From an uncultured Flavobacteriaceae bacterium (GTDB lineage: Bacteria > Bacteroidota > Bacteroidia > Flavobacteriales > Flavobacteriaceae), in NCBI GenBank assembly GCA_947502495.1, contig CANNAC010000005.1:1-64000 (forward strand): a DNA stretch of 64,000 bases, given 5' to 3'. Below, piece after piece: positions 40,742-50,328 of this stretch. Numbering within the stretch: position 1 is the first letter of the stretch; every line of letters begins with the position of its first letter. The notes under the pieces were generated by a model. It had not been told where the DNA came from. It saw only the letters and a program-made list of their open reading frames with translations, and searched no databases. The translations under genes and the position numbers were made by a program.

Positions 40742-41860
40742 ATGAAATTTATAGTATCAAGTACCTATTTACTAAAACAATTGCAAGTTCTTGGAGGTGT
40801 AATTAACAGCTCGAACACTTTACCGATTTTAGATAATTTTCTATTCGAATTAAATTATAACGAACTTACAGTTTCTGCGAGTGATTTAGAAACGACGATG
40901 TCTTCTAAATTAGATGTAGAAAGTGATAATGAAGGTAGCGTTGCAGTTCCTGCCCGTTTACTTTTAGACACTTTAAAGACTTTTCCTGAGCAACCGTTAA
41001 CTTTTGTTGTAGAAGAAAATAACACGATAGAAATTAGCTCTAACCATGGTAAGTATGCATTAGCATATGCAGATGGTGCTGAGTTTCCAAAAGCTGTAGC
41101 ATTAGAGAACCCTAGTTCTACAACTATTTCTGGAGATATTTTAGCAACAGCAATTAGCAAAACTATTTTTGCTGCTGGAAACGATGATTTACGTCCGGTA
41201 ATGAGTGGTGTGTTTTTTCAGTTTTCTACCGAAGGTTTAACCTTTGTTGCAACAGATGCACACAAATTAGTGAAATACACTCGTGAAGATGTAAAAGCTA
41301 GCCAAGTTGCCGAATTCATTATGCCTAAAAAACCTTTAAATCTTTTAAAAGGAATTTTAGCTGCTAGTGATGATGCTGTAACTATTGAATACAATGAATC
41401 TAATGCGAAGTTTACTTTTGAAAACACCGAATTAGTTTGTCGATTAATTGATGGGAAATATCCTAACTACGAAGCGGTAATTCCAAAAGAGAATCCGAAT
41501 AAATTAAGTATTGATAGAACACAGTTTTTAAACTCTGTGCGTCGTGTTAGTATTTTCTCTAACAAAACAACCCACCAAATACGTTTAAAAATCGCTGGAG
41601 CAGAACTTAATATTTCTGCCGAAGATATCGATTACTCAAACAAAGCAGAAGAACGTTTAACTTGTGATTATCAAGGAGACGATATGCAAATTGGTTTTAA
41701 CTCTCGTTTTTTAACAGAAATGTTAAACAACCTAACTTCTGGTGAAGTACAATTAGAAATGAGTTTACCAAACAGAGCTGGAATTTTAACTCCTGTAGAT
41801 GGATTAGATGAAGGTGAGCAAGTTACTATGTTAGTAATGCCTGTGATGTTAAATAGCTAG
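40742..41860 (+). CDS. dnaN: DNA polymerase III beta subunit (sliding clamp)
   Basis: A 372-residue clamp of three repeated domains. It has the N-terminal SSTYLLKQLQVLGGVINSSN, the LVEFIMPKK-type interface (VAEFIMPKKPLNLL) and the C-terminal TMLVMPVML, all of the expected family length. It forms the ring that holds polymerase on DNA. It ends with a UUCG-loop terminator. It is not beside dnaA, which is usual in this family, so it gives no evidence of the origin. Confidence 0.97.
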   Translation: MKFIVSSTYLLKQLQVLGGVINSSNTLPILDNFLFELNYNELTVSASDLETTMSSKLDVESDNEGSVAVPARLLLDTLKTFPEQPLTFVVEENNTIEISSNHGKYALAYADGAEFPKAVALENPSSTTISGDILATAISKTIFAAGNDDLRPVMSGVFFQFSTEGLTFVATDAHKLVKYTREDVKASQVAEFIMPKKPLNLLKGILAASDDAVTIEYNESNAKFTFENTELVCRLIDGKYPNYEAVIPKENPNKLSIDRTQFLNSVRRVSIFSNKTTHQIRLKIAGAELNISAEDIDYSNKAEERLTCDYQGDDMQIGFNSRFLTEMLNNLTSGEVQLEMSLPNRAGILTPVDGLDEGEQVTMLVMPVMLNS

Positions 41861-41883
41861 ATTTTCACTACTGTAATATAATG

Positions 41884-41912
41884 AAAAGCAATTCTTCGGA
41901 ATTGCTTTTTTT
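41884..41912 (+). terminator. dnaN terminator with UUCG tetraloop
   Basis: AAAAGCAATTC and GAATTGCTTTTTT pair around TTCG, 23 bases past the dnaN stop. Confidence 0.9.
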
Positions 41913-42045
41913 GTTTCTCATATTATTTTTCGGTTACTATTTTAATATTGTACTCTTTTTATTACTTTTACGCATATCAATAGCCTCAAAATGATTCCCT
42001 TAAATCTGGTTATTGAAACGGAATGAAACAATTAATCCATCAAAA

Positions 42046-42390
42046 ATGAAAAGTAGAATATCTCTATTCTTACTGGTTATACTTTGCGCTACGCAATTCT
42101 CTTGTAACAACACAAGCAATGCCTTAATTGGGGAATGGTTGCGCCATGATTTTAAAGCCAATTCCGAATACAAATTAACCTTTGAGGAAAACCATACCGG
42201 ATACATAGTAGATCAAAAAACTACAGAACAAGGTGTTATTTCAAATATTGTTTCTATCGATTGGAAAGTAGATAAGGATATACTAACCATATCTCAAGAT
42301 AACAAAGACATAGTCACTACTTTTGAGTTTACATCTGATGGAAATCTATTATTAGCAGATTTTTCAGCATTTGATTTTATAAAGCAATAA
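42046..42390 (+). CDS. Small lipoprotein, lipocalin-like domain
   Basis: 114 residues from ATG 42046; an earlier in-frame TTG would precede the signal. MKSRISLFLLVILCATQFSC is a lipoprotein signal with lipobox Cys 20. The mature part (IGEWLRHDFKANSEYKLTFE, IDWKVDKDILTIS) has the pattern of lipocalin-like beta sheets, common in Bacteroidota lipoproteins. The ligand is unknown. It is followed by a terminator and converges with the genes at 42498. Confidence 0.75.
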   Translation: MKSRISLFLLVILCATQFSCNNTSNALIGEWLRHDFKANSEYKLTFEENHTGYIVDQKTTEQGVISNIVSIDWKVDKDILTISQDNKDIVTTFEFTSDGNLLLADFSAFDFIKQ

Positions 42391-42414
42391 AGGCTTAGAC
42401 TTCTTTTTATAAAA

Positions 42415-42447
42415 TAAAAAACGCAACCTTTTCAGATTGCGTTTTTC
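42415..42447. terminator. Terminator between convergent genes
   Basis: AAAAAACGCAA and TTGCGTTTTT pair around CCTTTTCAGA. It follows the lipoprotein stop at 42390 and can also serve the minus-strand gene at 42498. Confidence 0.8.
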
Positions 42448-42497
42448 TTTATCTAAGTAATTAACTAACTAATAAAATTAAAAGATAAAGATATTTA

Positions 42498-42722
42498 TTA
42501 TACTATTTTATCGTCTTCTATGTTTGCTTTTTCGTGCATTAGGCTTCCGTAAACAACGGCTATTACCAAACCTAGAACCATTCCTATAAGTATTCCGAAA
42601 CTAACCCAAGTAGGAACATCATTCTTTATACTTCCTATGACCGAACCTATAGTTACTCCAAAAGAAGAACCTAGCGCGATTCCTAGTCCAATATATTTTG
42701 TTCTTTTACTTTCTTTTTTCAT
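42498..42722 (-). CDS. Small glycine-rich two-TM protein
   Basis: 74 residues from ATG 42722, directly after the DUF4870 stop. Two glycine-rich helices (YIGLGIALGSSFGVTIGSVI and SFGILIGMVLGLVIAVVYGS) resemble glycine-zipper membrane proteins. A longer reading with ATG 42788 would overlap the DUF4870 gene by 65 bases and is rejected. Adjacent placement suggests co-expression. No specific function is recognised. Confidence 0.7.
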   Translation of the reverse strand: MKKESKRTKYIGLGIALGSSFGVTIGSVIGSIKNDVPTWVSFGILIGMVLGLVIAVVYGSLMHEKANIEDDKIV

Positions 42723-42723
42723 C

Positions 42724-43062
42724 TTAATTAATAAAATTAAAAGATAAAGGATAGGTTGGCGTTTCTCCATTACTTGCTTTAATAGCATTAATAATAGGAA
42801 ATATTATAGCGATAATTCCTAAGGCAATAAAACCTAATAGACCTAATCCAAATAAAAGAATTAATGGTACACATATTATACAGTACACAATTAAACTCAG
42901 CTGAAAATTAATGATGTTTTTACCATGAGCATCCATTTGATGCACTTTTTCTTTTTGAGTAACCCAAAGTATAAGTGGTAAGATTAAACTACCAAAACCT
43001 ATAACTAAAGTTATTAGTTGACTTAAATGTGCAATTACTAAAAGTTGTTTGTCTGTTCTCAT
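42724..43062 (-). CDS. DUF4870 domain membrane protein
   Basis: 112 residues with three membrane helices and the DUF4870 signature (LSQLITLVIGFGSLILPLI, then HGKNIINFQLSLIVY). These proteins are widely conserved membrane proteins of unknown role. The stop is one base before the start of the next gene, so the two are translationally linked. Confidence 0.88.
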   Translation of the reverse strand: MRTDKQLLVIAHLSQLITLVIGFGSLILPLILWVTQKEKVHQMDAHGKNIINFQLSLIVYCIICVPLILLFGLGLLGFIALGIIAIIFPIINAIKASNGETPTYPLSFNFIN

Positions 43063-43139
43063 GATGATTGATGTATTGATTGATACTTATAGGACGCTCA
43101 AAACAATTAAATGTTACACAAAATAAGAAGATAAGCTAT

Positions 43140-43553
43140 TTAATGTGGTAATTTATCTTTTATTATACCGTATAAAAAAGTACCTACCGTTGCAGAAGCC
43201 AACACAATTACTATAGGTAAATAACCAGCACCGACAAGTACAAATATTGGTCCCGGACATGCACCAGCTAGCGCCCAACCAAGTCCGAAAATGATTCCAC
43301 CAATCATATACCTAGAAAATGATTTTTCTTTAGGAAGAATCACAATGGGATTACCATCTATAGATTTTATTTTATAATGTTTTAGTACTTGCACAAATAC
43401 GATTCCGAAAGCCAAAGCCGTTCCTATTATTCCGTACATGTGAAAAGATTGAAATTGGAACATTTCGTAAATACGAAACCACGAAGCAGCTTCCGATTTA
43501 TACATTACTATTCCGAAGAAAAAACCAATAAGAATATATATAATTTGTTTCAT
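43140..43553 (-). CDS. YeeE/YedE-type sulfur transport protein, short subunit
   Basis: 137 residues, four membrane helices, with the YeeE Cys motif GWALAGACPGPIFVLVGAG. Together with the 184-residue gene upstream (9 bases away) it makes the split version of YeeE/YedE (PmpAB-like), which takes up or moves thiosulfate or sulfane-sulfur species through a conserved Cys relay. It is the last gene of the tolC-started operon. Transport of a sulfur compound is inferred from the family. Confidence 0.88.
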   Translation of the reverse strand: MKQIIYILIGFFFGIVMYKSEAASWFRIYEMFQFQSFHMYGIIGTALAFGIVFVQVLKHYKIKSIDGNPIVILPKEKSFSRYMIGGIIFGLGWALAGACPGPIFVLVGAGYLPIVIVLASATVGTFLYGIIKDKLPH

Positions 43554-43562
43554 TGTGATAGA

Positions 43563-44117
43563 TTAAAAAATTAAAGGAAATAAAACATGTACCATAAACA
43601 AACCACCAATAAAAAAGCCAATAACAGCAATTAAAGAAGGTAGTTGCAAATTACTTAAACCTGAAATAGCGTGACCAGAAGTACAACCTCCAGCATAACG
43701 AGCGCCAAAACCAATAAGCAATCCTCCAACGATTAAAATAAGTATGGTTTTAATATCGCTTAAAGCGGAAATAGAAAATAACTCTTGAGGTAGATAGCCA
43801 TTTTCTGATGCGATATTTATATTCGCTAAAGAGACTTTTGTAGCTTCGCTAATGGCAGGCATTTCTCCATTAGATAAATAATGGGAAGCCACAAAACCAC
43901 CAAGCATCGCTCCTATTACAACGAGTAAATTCCATTTGTCTGATTTCCAATCAACCTCAAAAAAAGAACTTGCTTTTCCCGCACCACAAGCAACACAAAA
44001 GGTTCTTAAATTGGAAGACATACCAAATTTTTTCCCCATTAATAATAAAACGAGCATTATACACGCGATTAAAAAACCAGAAATATACCATGGCCATGGT
44101 TGAAAGATTAATTCCAT
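43563..44117 (-). CDS. YeeE/YedE-type sulfur transport protein, long subunit
   Basis: 184 residues, five membrane helices. It contains FCVACGAGKASSFF (two Cys) and the second YeeE motif GFGARYAGGCTSGHAISGL. It pairs with the 137-residue subunit just downstream. The Cys residues in both halves would form the path for a sulfur anion or persulfide. Placement behind the RND pump and DUF2892 genes suggests sulfur stress handling; see the SQR gene at 53876. Confidence 0.88.
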   Translation of the reverse strand: MELIFQPWPWYISGFLIACIMLVLLLMGKKFGMSSNLRTFCVACGAGKASSFFEVDWKSDKWNLLVVIGAMLGGFVASHYLSNGEMPAISEATKVSLANINIASENGYLPQELFSISALSDIKTILILIVGGLLIGFGARYAGGCTSGHAISGLSNLQLPSLIAVIGFFIGGLFMVHVLFPLIF

Positions 44118-44189
44118 AAAATAAATTTCAGCAAAAATACATGCTATAAATTACTTTATGGAAATTAAATGAAACAATAATCTGTCTAA

Positions 44190-44399
44190 TTACTTTACAT
44201 TACAACTTGTCCCTTCGTTTTTAACGCCTAATTTTTGTAAAATAGTTTCTAATAAACACCATTTTGTAAATGCCGATTGTATTAAATTCACGCCAATAAA
44301 CACAGTGAACCACATCCAATTCGGACTCACATATACCGAAAGCACTACACTTAATAATACCATGACACCAACAATAACTCTAAAATATGTATTTAACAT
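44190..44399 (-). CDS. DUF2892 family membrane protein
   Basis: 69 residues with two helices (YFRVIVGVMVLLSVVLSVYV and MWFTVFIGVNLIQSAFTKWC) and a tail with Cys (GTSCNVK). DUF2892 is the membrane part of YgaP-type rhodanese proteins and also occurs alone near sulfur genes. It lies 15 bases after the RND pump gene, and 72 bases before YeeE. The family call is good; its role is inferred. Confidence 0.85.
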   Translation of the reverse strand: MLNTYFRVIVGVMVLLSVVLSVYVSPNWMWFTVFIGVNLIQSAFTKWCLLETILQKLGVKNEGTSCNVK

Positions 44400-44414
44400 T
44401 TTGATTCTTTTTAA

Positions 44415-47400
44415 TTATTTATAATTCTTCTTTTCTATCATATAATACACCAATGGAACCACCAATAAAGTCAATACAGTAGATACTATTGTTCCTCCCA
44501 TTAACGAGATTGCTAACCCTTGAAAAATGGGATCAAACAGTATCACGAATGCACCAATAACCACCGTTCCTGCGGTTAGTAAAATTGGCGTTGTACGTAC
44601 TGCTCCTGCTTCAATACAAGCTTGTTTTAGTGGTACACCTTCCGTAGTTCTTAGGTTGATAAAGTCAATAAGTAATACGGAGTTTCTAACCATAATTCCT
44701 GCTAAAGCAATCATACCTATAAATGAGGTTGCCGTAAAAAAGGCTCCCATAATCCAGTGTCCCAGAATAATTCCTATTAAAGATAACGGTATCGCAACCA
44801 TCATAACAATGGGTGCTTTAAAGTTTTGAAACCATCCTACAATTAAGATGTATATTAAGATAATAGCTCCTAAAAAGGCAATTCCTAAGTCTCTAAATAC
44901 CTCTAAAGTAATTTGCCATTCTCCATCCCATTTCACGGTGTAATTGTCTTCAAAATCGGGTTGCCCTAAATACATTTCGTTTAATTCATAACCATTTGGC
45001 AACGGAATTTCTTTTAACTTTTCTTCCATTCCAAGGATAGCATACGCCGGACTTTCTAATTCTCCAGCCATATCTGCCATCACATACACCACGCGCTTTT
45101 GATTTTTACGATAAATGCTTTTTGCTGCTATCGTTTCCGTAATGATTACTAAATCTGCAATAGGAATCATATTACCTTGTTTCGATTTCACTTTTAATTG
45201 TGAAATATCACTAATTGTAGATTTCTCCTTTTCATCTAAAGCCAATACCAAACCAACTTGGTTCACCGCATTTTCATCATATAACGTTGTAATCGCTCTA
45301 TTAGACAATGCCATATTCATCGTGAAGGCAATTTGTTGTGGAGCAACACCATACAACATGGCTTTTTCTTTATTGATATCGAATTGATATTCGGTTTGAT
45401 CTGCTTCCACCATCCAATCCATATCGACCACATCATCGGTGTTCTTTAAGATATCTTGAACACTATTGGCAATTTTAATCTGCTCGTTATAATCTGGTCC
45501 ATACACTTCTGCAACAATAGTAGATAACACTGGAGGTCCTGGCGGCACTTCCACTAACTTCACATTCGCATTATACTTTTTTGCAATTTTCTGAATATCG
45601 GGACGCATTAATTTAGCAATGCCATGACTTTGAATATCACGTTCTCCTTTATCTACTAAATTCACTTGGATATCTGCCATATTAGATCCGCCACGTAAAT
45701 CGTAATGACGTACCAAACCGTTAAAAGTAATTGGTGCAGAAGTACCAACGTAGTTTTGATAATTCACCACTTCTGGTCGCGTTGCTAAGTATTGCGAAAT
45801 CTCTTGCGCTACAACTCCTGTTCGTTCTAGCGTTGTGCCTTCTGGCATATCAATCACAACCTGAAATTCATTCTTATTGTCAAAAGGCAGCATTTTTACT
45901 GCAACCGATTTGGTAAAAAACAACACCATCGTTGCCATTAACACCATAAAAGTCAATCCTAAAAACAACCAGCGTTTTCTTTTACTTTCTAATAACGGAC
46001 GCTCAAACCTGTTATAAATTCTATAAATAAGCGTGTCTTCCACTGCTTTTTCTGGTTTCTCTTCTGCTCCTTTCTTATCTTTTTCTCTTAAGAAAATATA
46101 GCCTAAATATGGCGTGATCGTTAATGCTACAAATAAGGATAAGATCATCGCTATCGATGCTCCAATTGGCATTGGTGCCATATATGGCCCCATTAATCCG
46201 GAAACAAAAGCCATAGGTAAAACAGACGCTATTACCGTAAATGTTGCTAAAATGGTTGGATTCCCAACCTCATTTATCGCATACAAAGCGGCTTGTTTAA
46301 AAGGCAAGCGTTTCATCTTGAAATGCCTGTGCATATTTTCGGCAATAATAATCGAGTCATCCACCACAATTCCGGTTACAAATACTAAAGCAAATAAAGT
46401 AATACGGTTTAGTGTATAATCCATCATATAGTAACTCAACAAGGTCAAAGCAAACGTAATTGGAACGGATAAAAACACGACCAATCCACCTCGCCATCCC
46501 ATTGCTAGCATCACCACAAGAGTTACTGCAAAGATAGAACCAATAAGGTGCCAAAGTAATTCGGACACTTTATGAGATGCTGTTTCTCCGTAATTTCTTG
46601 TAACTTCCACATGCACATCATCCGGAATTAAAGTAGTACGTAAATGTTCCACTTTATCGATAATAACCTCTGCAATTTTCATCGCATCTGCACCTTTTCG
46701 TTTTGCAACCGAAATGGTAACTGCAGGATATTCCGATTTATAATCCGAAGATTTCACACTTCCTTTTCCAAAACCTAAACTCACATAATTTTGTGGCACT
46801 TCTGGTCCGTCAATAATTTTTGCAACTTGCTTTAAATATATAGGCTGATTTTGTTGCACACCTACCACCAAATTTTCCACATCGGTAACCGAAGCTAAAA
46901 AAGCACCTGCATTTACTAAAAATTCGGTATCGTTTTTATCAAAACTTCCAGCACTTAATTGACTATTATTCGCTTTTATCATTTCGGAAACCGACAAGAA
47001 ATCCAATCCGCTTGCAGCCAATTTATCCTTATCTAAAACCACACGTAATTGACGATCTCTACCACCAATTTTATGCGTAACAGCTACATCGTTTATCTTC
47101 TTAATTTCAGCTTCCAACTCTTGCCCCATTTGACTTAACTGGTAATCGCTGTAATTTTCACTCCACAAGGTTAAACCTAACATCGGCACATCGTCAATCG
47201 CACGTGTTTTCACCAATGGAAACGTAACGCCAGCTGGCATTTGATCCATGTGTTTGTTAATTTCGTTGTATAATTTCACAAAAGAACGCTCAATATCTTC
47301 GCCAACATAAAATTGTACGATGACCATTCCTTGCTCTTTCATCGACGTAGAATACACATATTCCACACCTTTAATATTCGATATTAATTGCTCTAAAGGC

Positions 47401-47609
47401 TTAATCACACGCGATTCCACTTCCGTAGGACTTGCTCCTGGATACCCCACAAAAATGTCTGCCATTGGTACATCAATTTGCGGTTCTTCTTCACGCGGAA
47501 TTAAAAACGAACTGTACACACCAACCACCATAAATACAATCATCAAAAGCACTGTTAGCTTCGACTGCATAAAGACTTTGGCAATTTTACCTGCAATTCC
47601 TTCTTTCAT
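44415..47609 (-). CDS. Efflux RND transporter permease
   Basis: A 1,064-residue AcrB-like pump with 12 helices and two large periplasmic loops. Landmarks are FVGYPGASPTEVESRVIKPL, FVTGIVVDDSIIIAENMHRH and the proton-relay region of TM4. HAE1-type length and text, not the metal CusA type (no MGG methionine pattern seen). It forms a tripartite pump with the HlyD-like adaptor and TolC upstream. The operon also encodes sulfur-transport genes, so the substrate may be a toxic reduced-sulfur or organic compound; this is inferred. Confidence 0.9.
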   Translation of the reverse strand: MKEGIAGKIAKVFMQSKLTVLLMIVFMVVGVYSSFLIPREEEPQIDVPMADIFVGYPGASPTEVESRVIKPLEQLISNIKGVEYVYSTSMKEQGMVIVQFYVGEDIERSFVKLYNEINKHMDQMPAGVTFPLVKTRAIDDVPMLGLTLWSENYSDYQLSQMGQELEAEIKKINDVAVTHKIGGRDRQLRVVLDKDKLAASGLDFLSVSEMIKANNSQLSAGSFDKNDTEFLVNAGAFLASVTDVENLVVGVQQNQPIYLKQVAKIIDGPEVPQNYVSLGFGKGSVKSSDYKSEYPAVTISVAKRKGADAMKIAEVIIDKVEHLRTTLIPDDVHVEVTRNYGETASHKVSELLWHLIGSIFAVTLVVMLAMGWRGGLVVFLSVPITFALTLLSYYMMDYTLNRITLFALVFVTGIVVDDSIIIAENMHRHFKMKRLPFKQAALYAINEVGNPTILATFTVIASVLPMAFVSGLMGPYMAPMPIGASIAMILSLFVALTITPYLGYIFLREKDKKGAEEKPEKAVEDTLIYRIYNRFERPLLESKRKRWLFLGLTFMVLMATMVLFFTKSVAVKMLPFDNKNEFQVVIDMPEGTTLERTGVVAQEISQYLATRPEVVNYQNYVGTSAPITFNGLVRHYDLRGGSNMADIQVNLVDKGERDIQSHGIAKLMRPDIQKIAKKYNANVKLVEVPPGPPVLSTIVAEVYGPDYNEQIKIANSVQDILKNTDDVVDMDWMVEADQTEYQFDINKEKAMLYGVAPQQIAFTMNMALSNRAITTLYDENAVNQVGLVLALDEKEKSTISDISQLKVKSKQGNMIPIADLVIITETIAAKSIYRKNQKRVVYVMADMAGELESPAYAILGMEEKLKEIPLPNGYELNEMYLGQPDFEDNYTVKWDGEWQITLEVFRDLGIAFLGAIILIYILIVGWFQNFKAPIVMMVAIPLSLIGIILGHWIMGAFFTATSFIGMIALAGIMVRNSVLLIDFINLRTTEGVPLKQACIEAGAVRTTPILLTAGTVVIGAFVILFDPIFQGLAISLMGGTIVSTVLTLLVVPLVYYMIEKKNYK

Positions 47610-47670
47610 AATTTTTACTTTTTTATTCCCACGAAAGTGGAAAACTTATATTTTTTTGGGCGTTTTAACA

Positions 47671-47770
47671 GGCTATCCGTTACAATCTTTTTACTTGTTC
47701 TCGATACAAATTTGCTTTGGCAAATTCACTCGAACTGACATAAAAAGGATTTCCACTGCTATCCTTAACG
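47671..47770. repeat. Extragenic cruciform repeat between RND and adaptor genes
   Basis: The same nested dyad as at 35151-35270, in reverse: CTTTTTAC (47687-47694) with TAAAAAG (47741-47747), TCGA (47701-47704) with TCGA (47730-47733), and AAATTTGC with GCAAATT inside. It ends just before the adaptor stop region and could make an attenuating hairpin inside the operon. Confidence 0.72.
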
Positions 47771-47781
47771 CGGCTTTTTAG

Positions 47782-48858
47782 TTATTGCATTGAGATTTTA
47801 GCACCATTGAATAGCTTTCCTTCAGCCGAAACAATGTAAGCCTCATCTGCATTTAAACCAGATAATACTTCTACTTGATCACCAAAAGTTCGACCTAAAC
47901 GCAACCAACGTAATAGAGCTGTATTACTCTGACTAACCGTATACACACCAGATAATTGACCGTTGGTTACAATAGCGTCCGTCGGAATTAAAACCATAGA
48001 TGACGTTGCTTTTCTTTCCACAGGAAAATGTACCGTGGTAAACATTCCGGATAAGATATTGGCATCCGTTTTCTCTACATCTATTTTCACTAAGTATTGT
48101 CCTCCAGTATTTTTAGCCGATGAACTCACTTCTGCTACTTTTCCTTTTATCGTTTTATGAATAGATTTCACCAAAACATCCACTTCAGTTCCTTTTTTAA
48201 TAGCAGAAATCTCCGTTTCCGGAACCATTGCCATCACTTCAAAATTCCCTGGCGTTTCCATACTTATTAATACTACTCCGGGATTTGCCATATTTCCAGC
48301 TTCCACATTTTTACTAGTAATTGTTCCGCTAAAAGGAGCTGTTATATTACTATAAGCAAATTGCGCGTTGATTTCGTTTTTCATTTGATTGGCTGCTTCT
48401 ACTCTAGCTTTTGCCATTTCAAAATTAGCAGTCATATCATCCATCTCTTTTTGAGATGCGCTATTATCTGCGAATAAATTTTTAAAACGATTGTAATCTT
48501 TTTGCGCATTTTTTAAAGCAGCATTAGCTTCCGTTATTCCAGCATTTACCTGCGCTCTTTTGGCTTGTAAATCGCTATTATTAATCGATACTAATAACTG
48601 TCCTTTACGTACTTTATCTCCAACATTAACATGAACTTGATTAACGTAACCCATCATTCTAGTACTTAAATCGGCACTATTGGAAGCTTGAATTTTTCCG
48701 CTTACAGATAAAAAAGGATTGTTGCCATTTGCTACTACTTGATTCGTTTTCACGCTAATTATTGGCGAATTATCGACAATTGGTTTCTTCTCTTCGCTAC
48801 CACAACTTGCTACGAATAGCCCTATAGAAAATGTTAGAATGGTATATATTTTTTTCAT
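47782..48858 (-). CDS. RND efflux periplasmic adaptor (HlyD/MFP family)
   Basis: 358 residues. A lipoprotein-type signal (SIGLFVASCGSEEKK, lipobox Cys 19) anchors it in the inner membrane. The lipoyl (VNQVHVNVGDKVRKGQLL), alpha-hairpin (KNAQKDYNRFKNLFADNSA) and beta-barrel domains of the adaptor follow. It links the RND permease to TolC. It lies 113 bases downstream of tolC and 172 bases upstream of the RND gene, the latter gap holding a cruciform repeat. Confidence 0.9.
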   Translation of the reverse strand: MKKIYTILTFSIGLFVASCGSEEKKPIVDNSPIISVKTNQVVANGNNPFLSVSGKIQASNSADLSTRMMGYVNQVHVNVGDKVRKGQLLVSINNSDLQAKRAQVNAGITEANAALKNAQKDYNRFKNLFADNSASQKEMDDMTANFEMAKARVEAANQMKNEINAQFAYSNITAPFSGTITSKNVEAGNMANPGVVLISMETPGNFEVMAMVPETEISAIKKGTEVDVLVKSIHKTIKGKVAEVSSSAKNTGGQYLVKIDVEKTDANILSGMFTTVHFPVERKATSSMVLIPTDAIVTNGQLSGVYTVSQSNTALLRWLRLGRTFGDQVEVLSGLNADEAYIVSAEGKLFNGAKISMQ

Positions 48859-48874
48859 GTTTATTATTTTTTAT

Positions 48875-48910
48875 TTAAGACACTTCGACTGCGCTCCGTG
48901 TGACAGTATT
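48875..48910. repeat. REP-like CACTTCGACTGCGCTC element
   Basis: The core CACTTCGACTGCGCTC here matches that at 35010-35060 and part of 11711-11837. It lies in the 113-base gap between tolC and the adaptor gene. Confidence 0.5.
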
Positions 48911-48971
48911 TATATATTTGGATTCTAGAAAATCAATCTTGATTCTTAACGCTATTATCTTATTTTTTTAA

Positions 48972-50279
48972 TTATCCTTTAGTTAAAAATTGTACGTATG
49001 CTTGTGCGTAATTGAATTCAAAAATGGTTTGGTAATATTCCAATTGCTTTTGTGCATATTTGGTTTCGGCAATTAATAAATCGGATGTTTTTTCTAAACC
49101 TTCTTTAAATCTATTCGTTCTTATTCTTAAAGATTCTTCCGATTGTTCTAATGCTAAAGTTGTTAATTGCAGCTTATTCTCTGCATCAGTAAAAGCACGT
49201 TTCGCTTTGTTTAATTCTAAATTATTTTGTGATACGTATTGCTTGTATTCTAATTTAGATTTTTCGAATTCGGCTTTACTTTTTTGCATTTTACCAAAAC
49301 GCTTCGAACCTTGAAAAATATCCCAACTTAATTGTGCTCCAAATAAATACCCATTGGCATCGCCTTGAAAAATTTGATCATCATACAACTCGTAACTCCC
49401 AAAAGCATTCAACCTTGGTAAAAAGGCCATTTTATCTGACTTATTCATAGCTTCATAAGCATTAGAAGCTAAAAGCATCGCTTTAATATCCGAACGGTTT
49501 TCGGAAATATTTTTATCTTCCAAAGCCAAAGTGCTAATAGTTAGTTCATCCGTTGGCAAATACACCACATAGTTTTCATCATTCATCAAAAAAGACAAAT
49601 AATTGGATGCGTTTTGCACATTACTCTTAGCGGTTTGTAATTGGTTTTGAACTTCGGTGACACGTACTTCCACATTTAATACATCTGCTCGTTGTAAATA
49701 ACCTTGTTCAAAATGGTTATCTGCTAATTTTTTATTCGCATTTGCAGCTTCTAACGCTTTTTCTAAAACAGTAACTGCTTTGTAAGCTAATTGCAATTGC
49801 ATATATGCTTTCTCGACTTCAAACGTTAAATAATCTTCTGTACGCTCCGTTTTTAAAGACATCGCTTCCATTTTAGATTTAGCTGCTTTACGCTGATAGA
49901 TGCCATCGACATTAATTAATGGTTGCTGAATTTCGAATTTTGTTGCGTAGTTTTCAATCTGCGAAGGATTGTTTAATAATGCTGGACTAAAATCATTTTG
50001 CGTTAGTATTTCTTGATTCAATTTAGAACCAAAAGCCATTAACGGATTTGTAGTTGCAATCCCCGTATGACTAGCCGAAATGTTTGGTAAAAACACGGCA
50101 TTTGTTTGTCGGTAATCTGCTTTCGCAATATTAAAATCTTCTTCCGAAATTTTTATACTTGTATTATTTTCAGATACTTTAGATAAAACTTCCGTTTTTG
50201 TAATAGATACGACTTCTTGAGCTTTCACAGATACACTGAAAACAAAGAGTAATACGGCTATATATATGTGTTTCTTCAT
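48972..50279 (-). CDS. TolC family outer-membrane efflux protein
   Basis: 435 residues with a signal peptide (cleavage VKA-Q at 20-21) and the two repeats of the TolC helical barrel (about 60-230 and 270-430; LQLAYKAVTVLEKALEAANA and LSWDIFQGSKRFGKMQ). It is the first gene of the pump operon. Two Fnr-like dyads upstream, centred at 50335.5 and 50419.5, each sit 33 bp from a -7 element, so expression is probably controlled by a Crp/Fnr regulator. Confidence 0.9.
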   Translation of the reverse strand: MKKHIYIAVLLFVFSVSVKAQEVVSITKTEVLSKVSENNTSIKISEEDFNIAKADYRQTNAVFLPNISASHTGIATTNPLMAFGSKLNQEILTQNDFSPALLNNPSQIENYATKFEIQQPLINVDGIYQRKAAKSKMEAMSLKTERTEDYLTFEVEKAYMQLQLAYKAVTVLEKALEAANANKKLADNHFEQGYLQRADVLNVEVRVTEVQNQLQTAKSNVQNASNYLSFLMNDENYVVYLPTDELTISTLALEDKNISENRSDIKAMLLASNAYEAMNKSDKMAFLPRLNAFGSYELYDDQIFQGDANGYLFGAQLSWDIFQGSKRFGKMQKSKAEFEKSKLEYKQYVSQNNLELNKAKRAFTDAENKLQLTTLALEQSEESLRIRTNRFKEGLEKTSDLLIAETKYAQKQLEYYQTIFEFNYAQAYVQFLTKG

Positions 50280-50298
50280 TAATTATTAATTTACAGTA

Positions 50299-50306
50299 CA
50301 AAAATA
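50299..50306 (-). promoter_or_regulatory. tolC proximal promoter, -7 element TATTTTTG
   Basis: A perfect Bacteroidota TAnnTTTG match 20 bases before the tolC ATG, giving a leader of about 13 bases. The palindrome at 50329-50342 is centred 33 bp upstream of it. Confidence 0.6.
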
Positions 50307-50328
50307 GTTCAGGAATATACTTTAGTCA

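Noticed and set aside
40742-41860. Replication origin near dnaN
   Set aside because: No dnaA gene and no cluster of DnaA boxes; dnaN is separate from the origin in this family.
42724-42788. Upstream ATG for the glycine-rich gene at 42498
   Set aside because: It would overlap the DUF4870 gene by 65 bases and adds residues with no membrane pattern; ATG 42722 fits better.
44527-46419. Long frames on the plus strand opposite the RND pump
   Set aside because: They are shadows of the pump gene; the pump shows clear family motifs on the minus strand.
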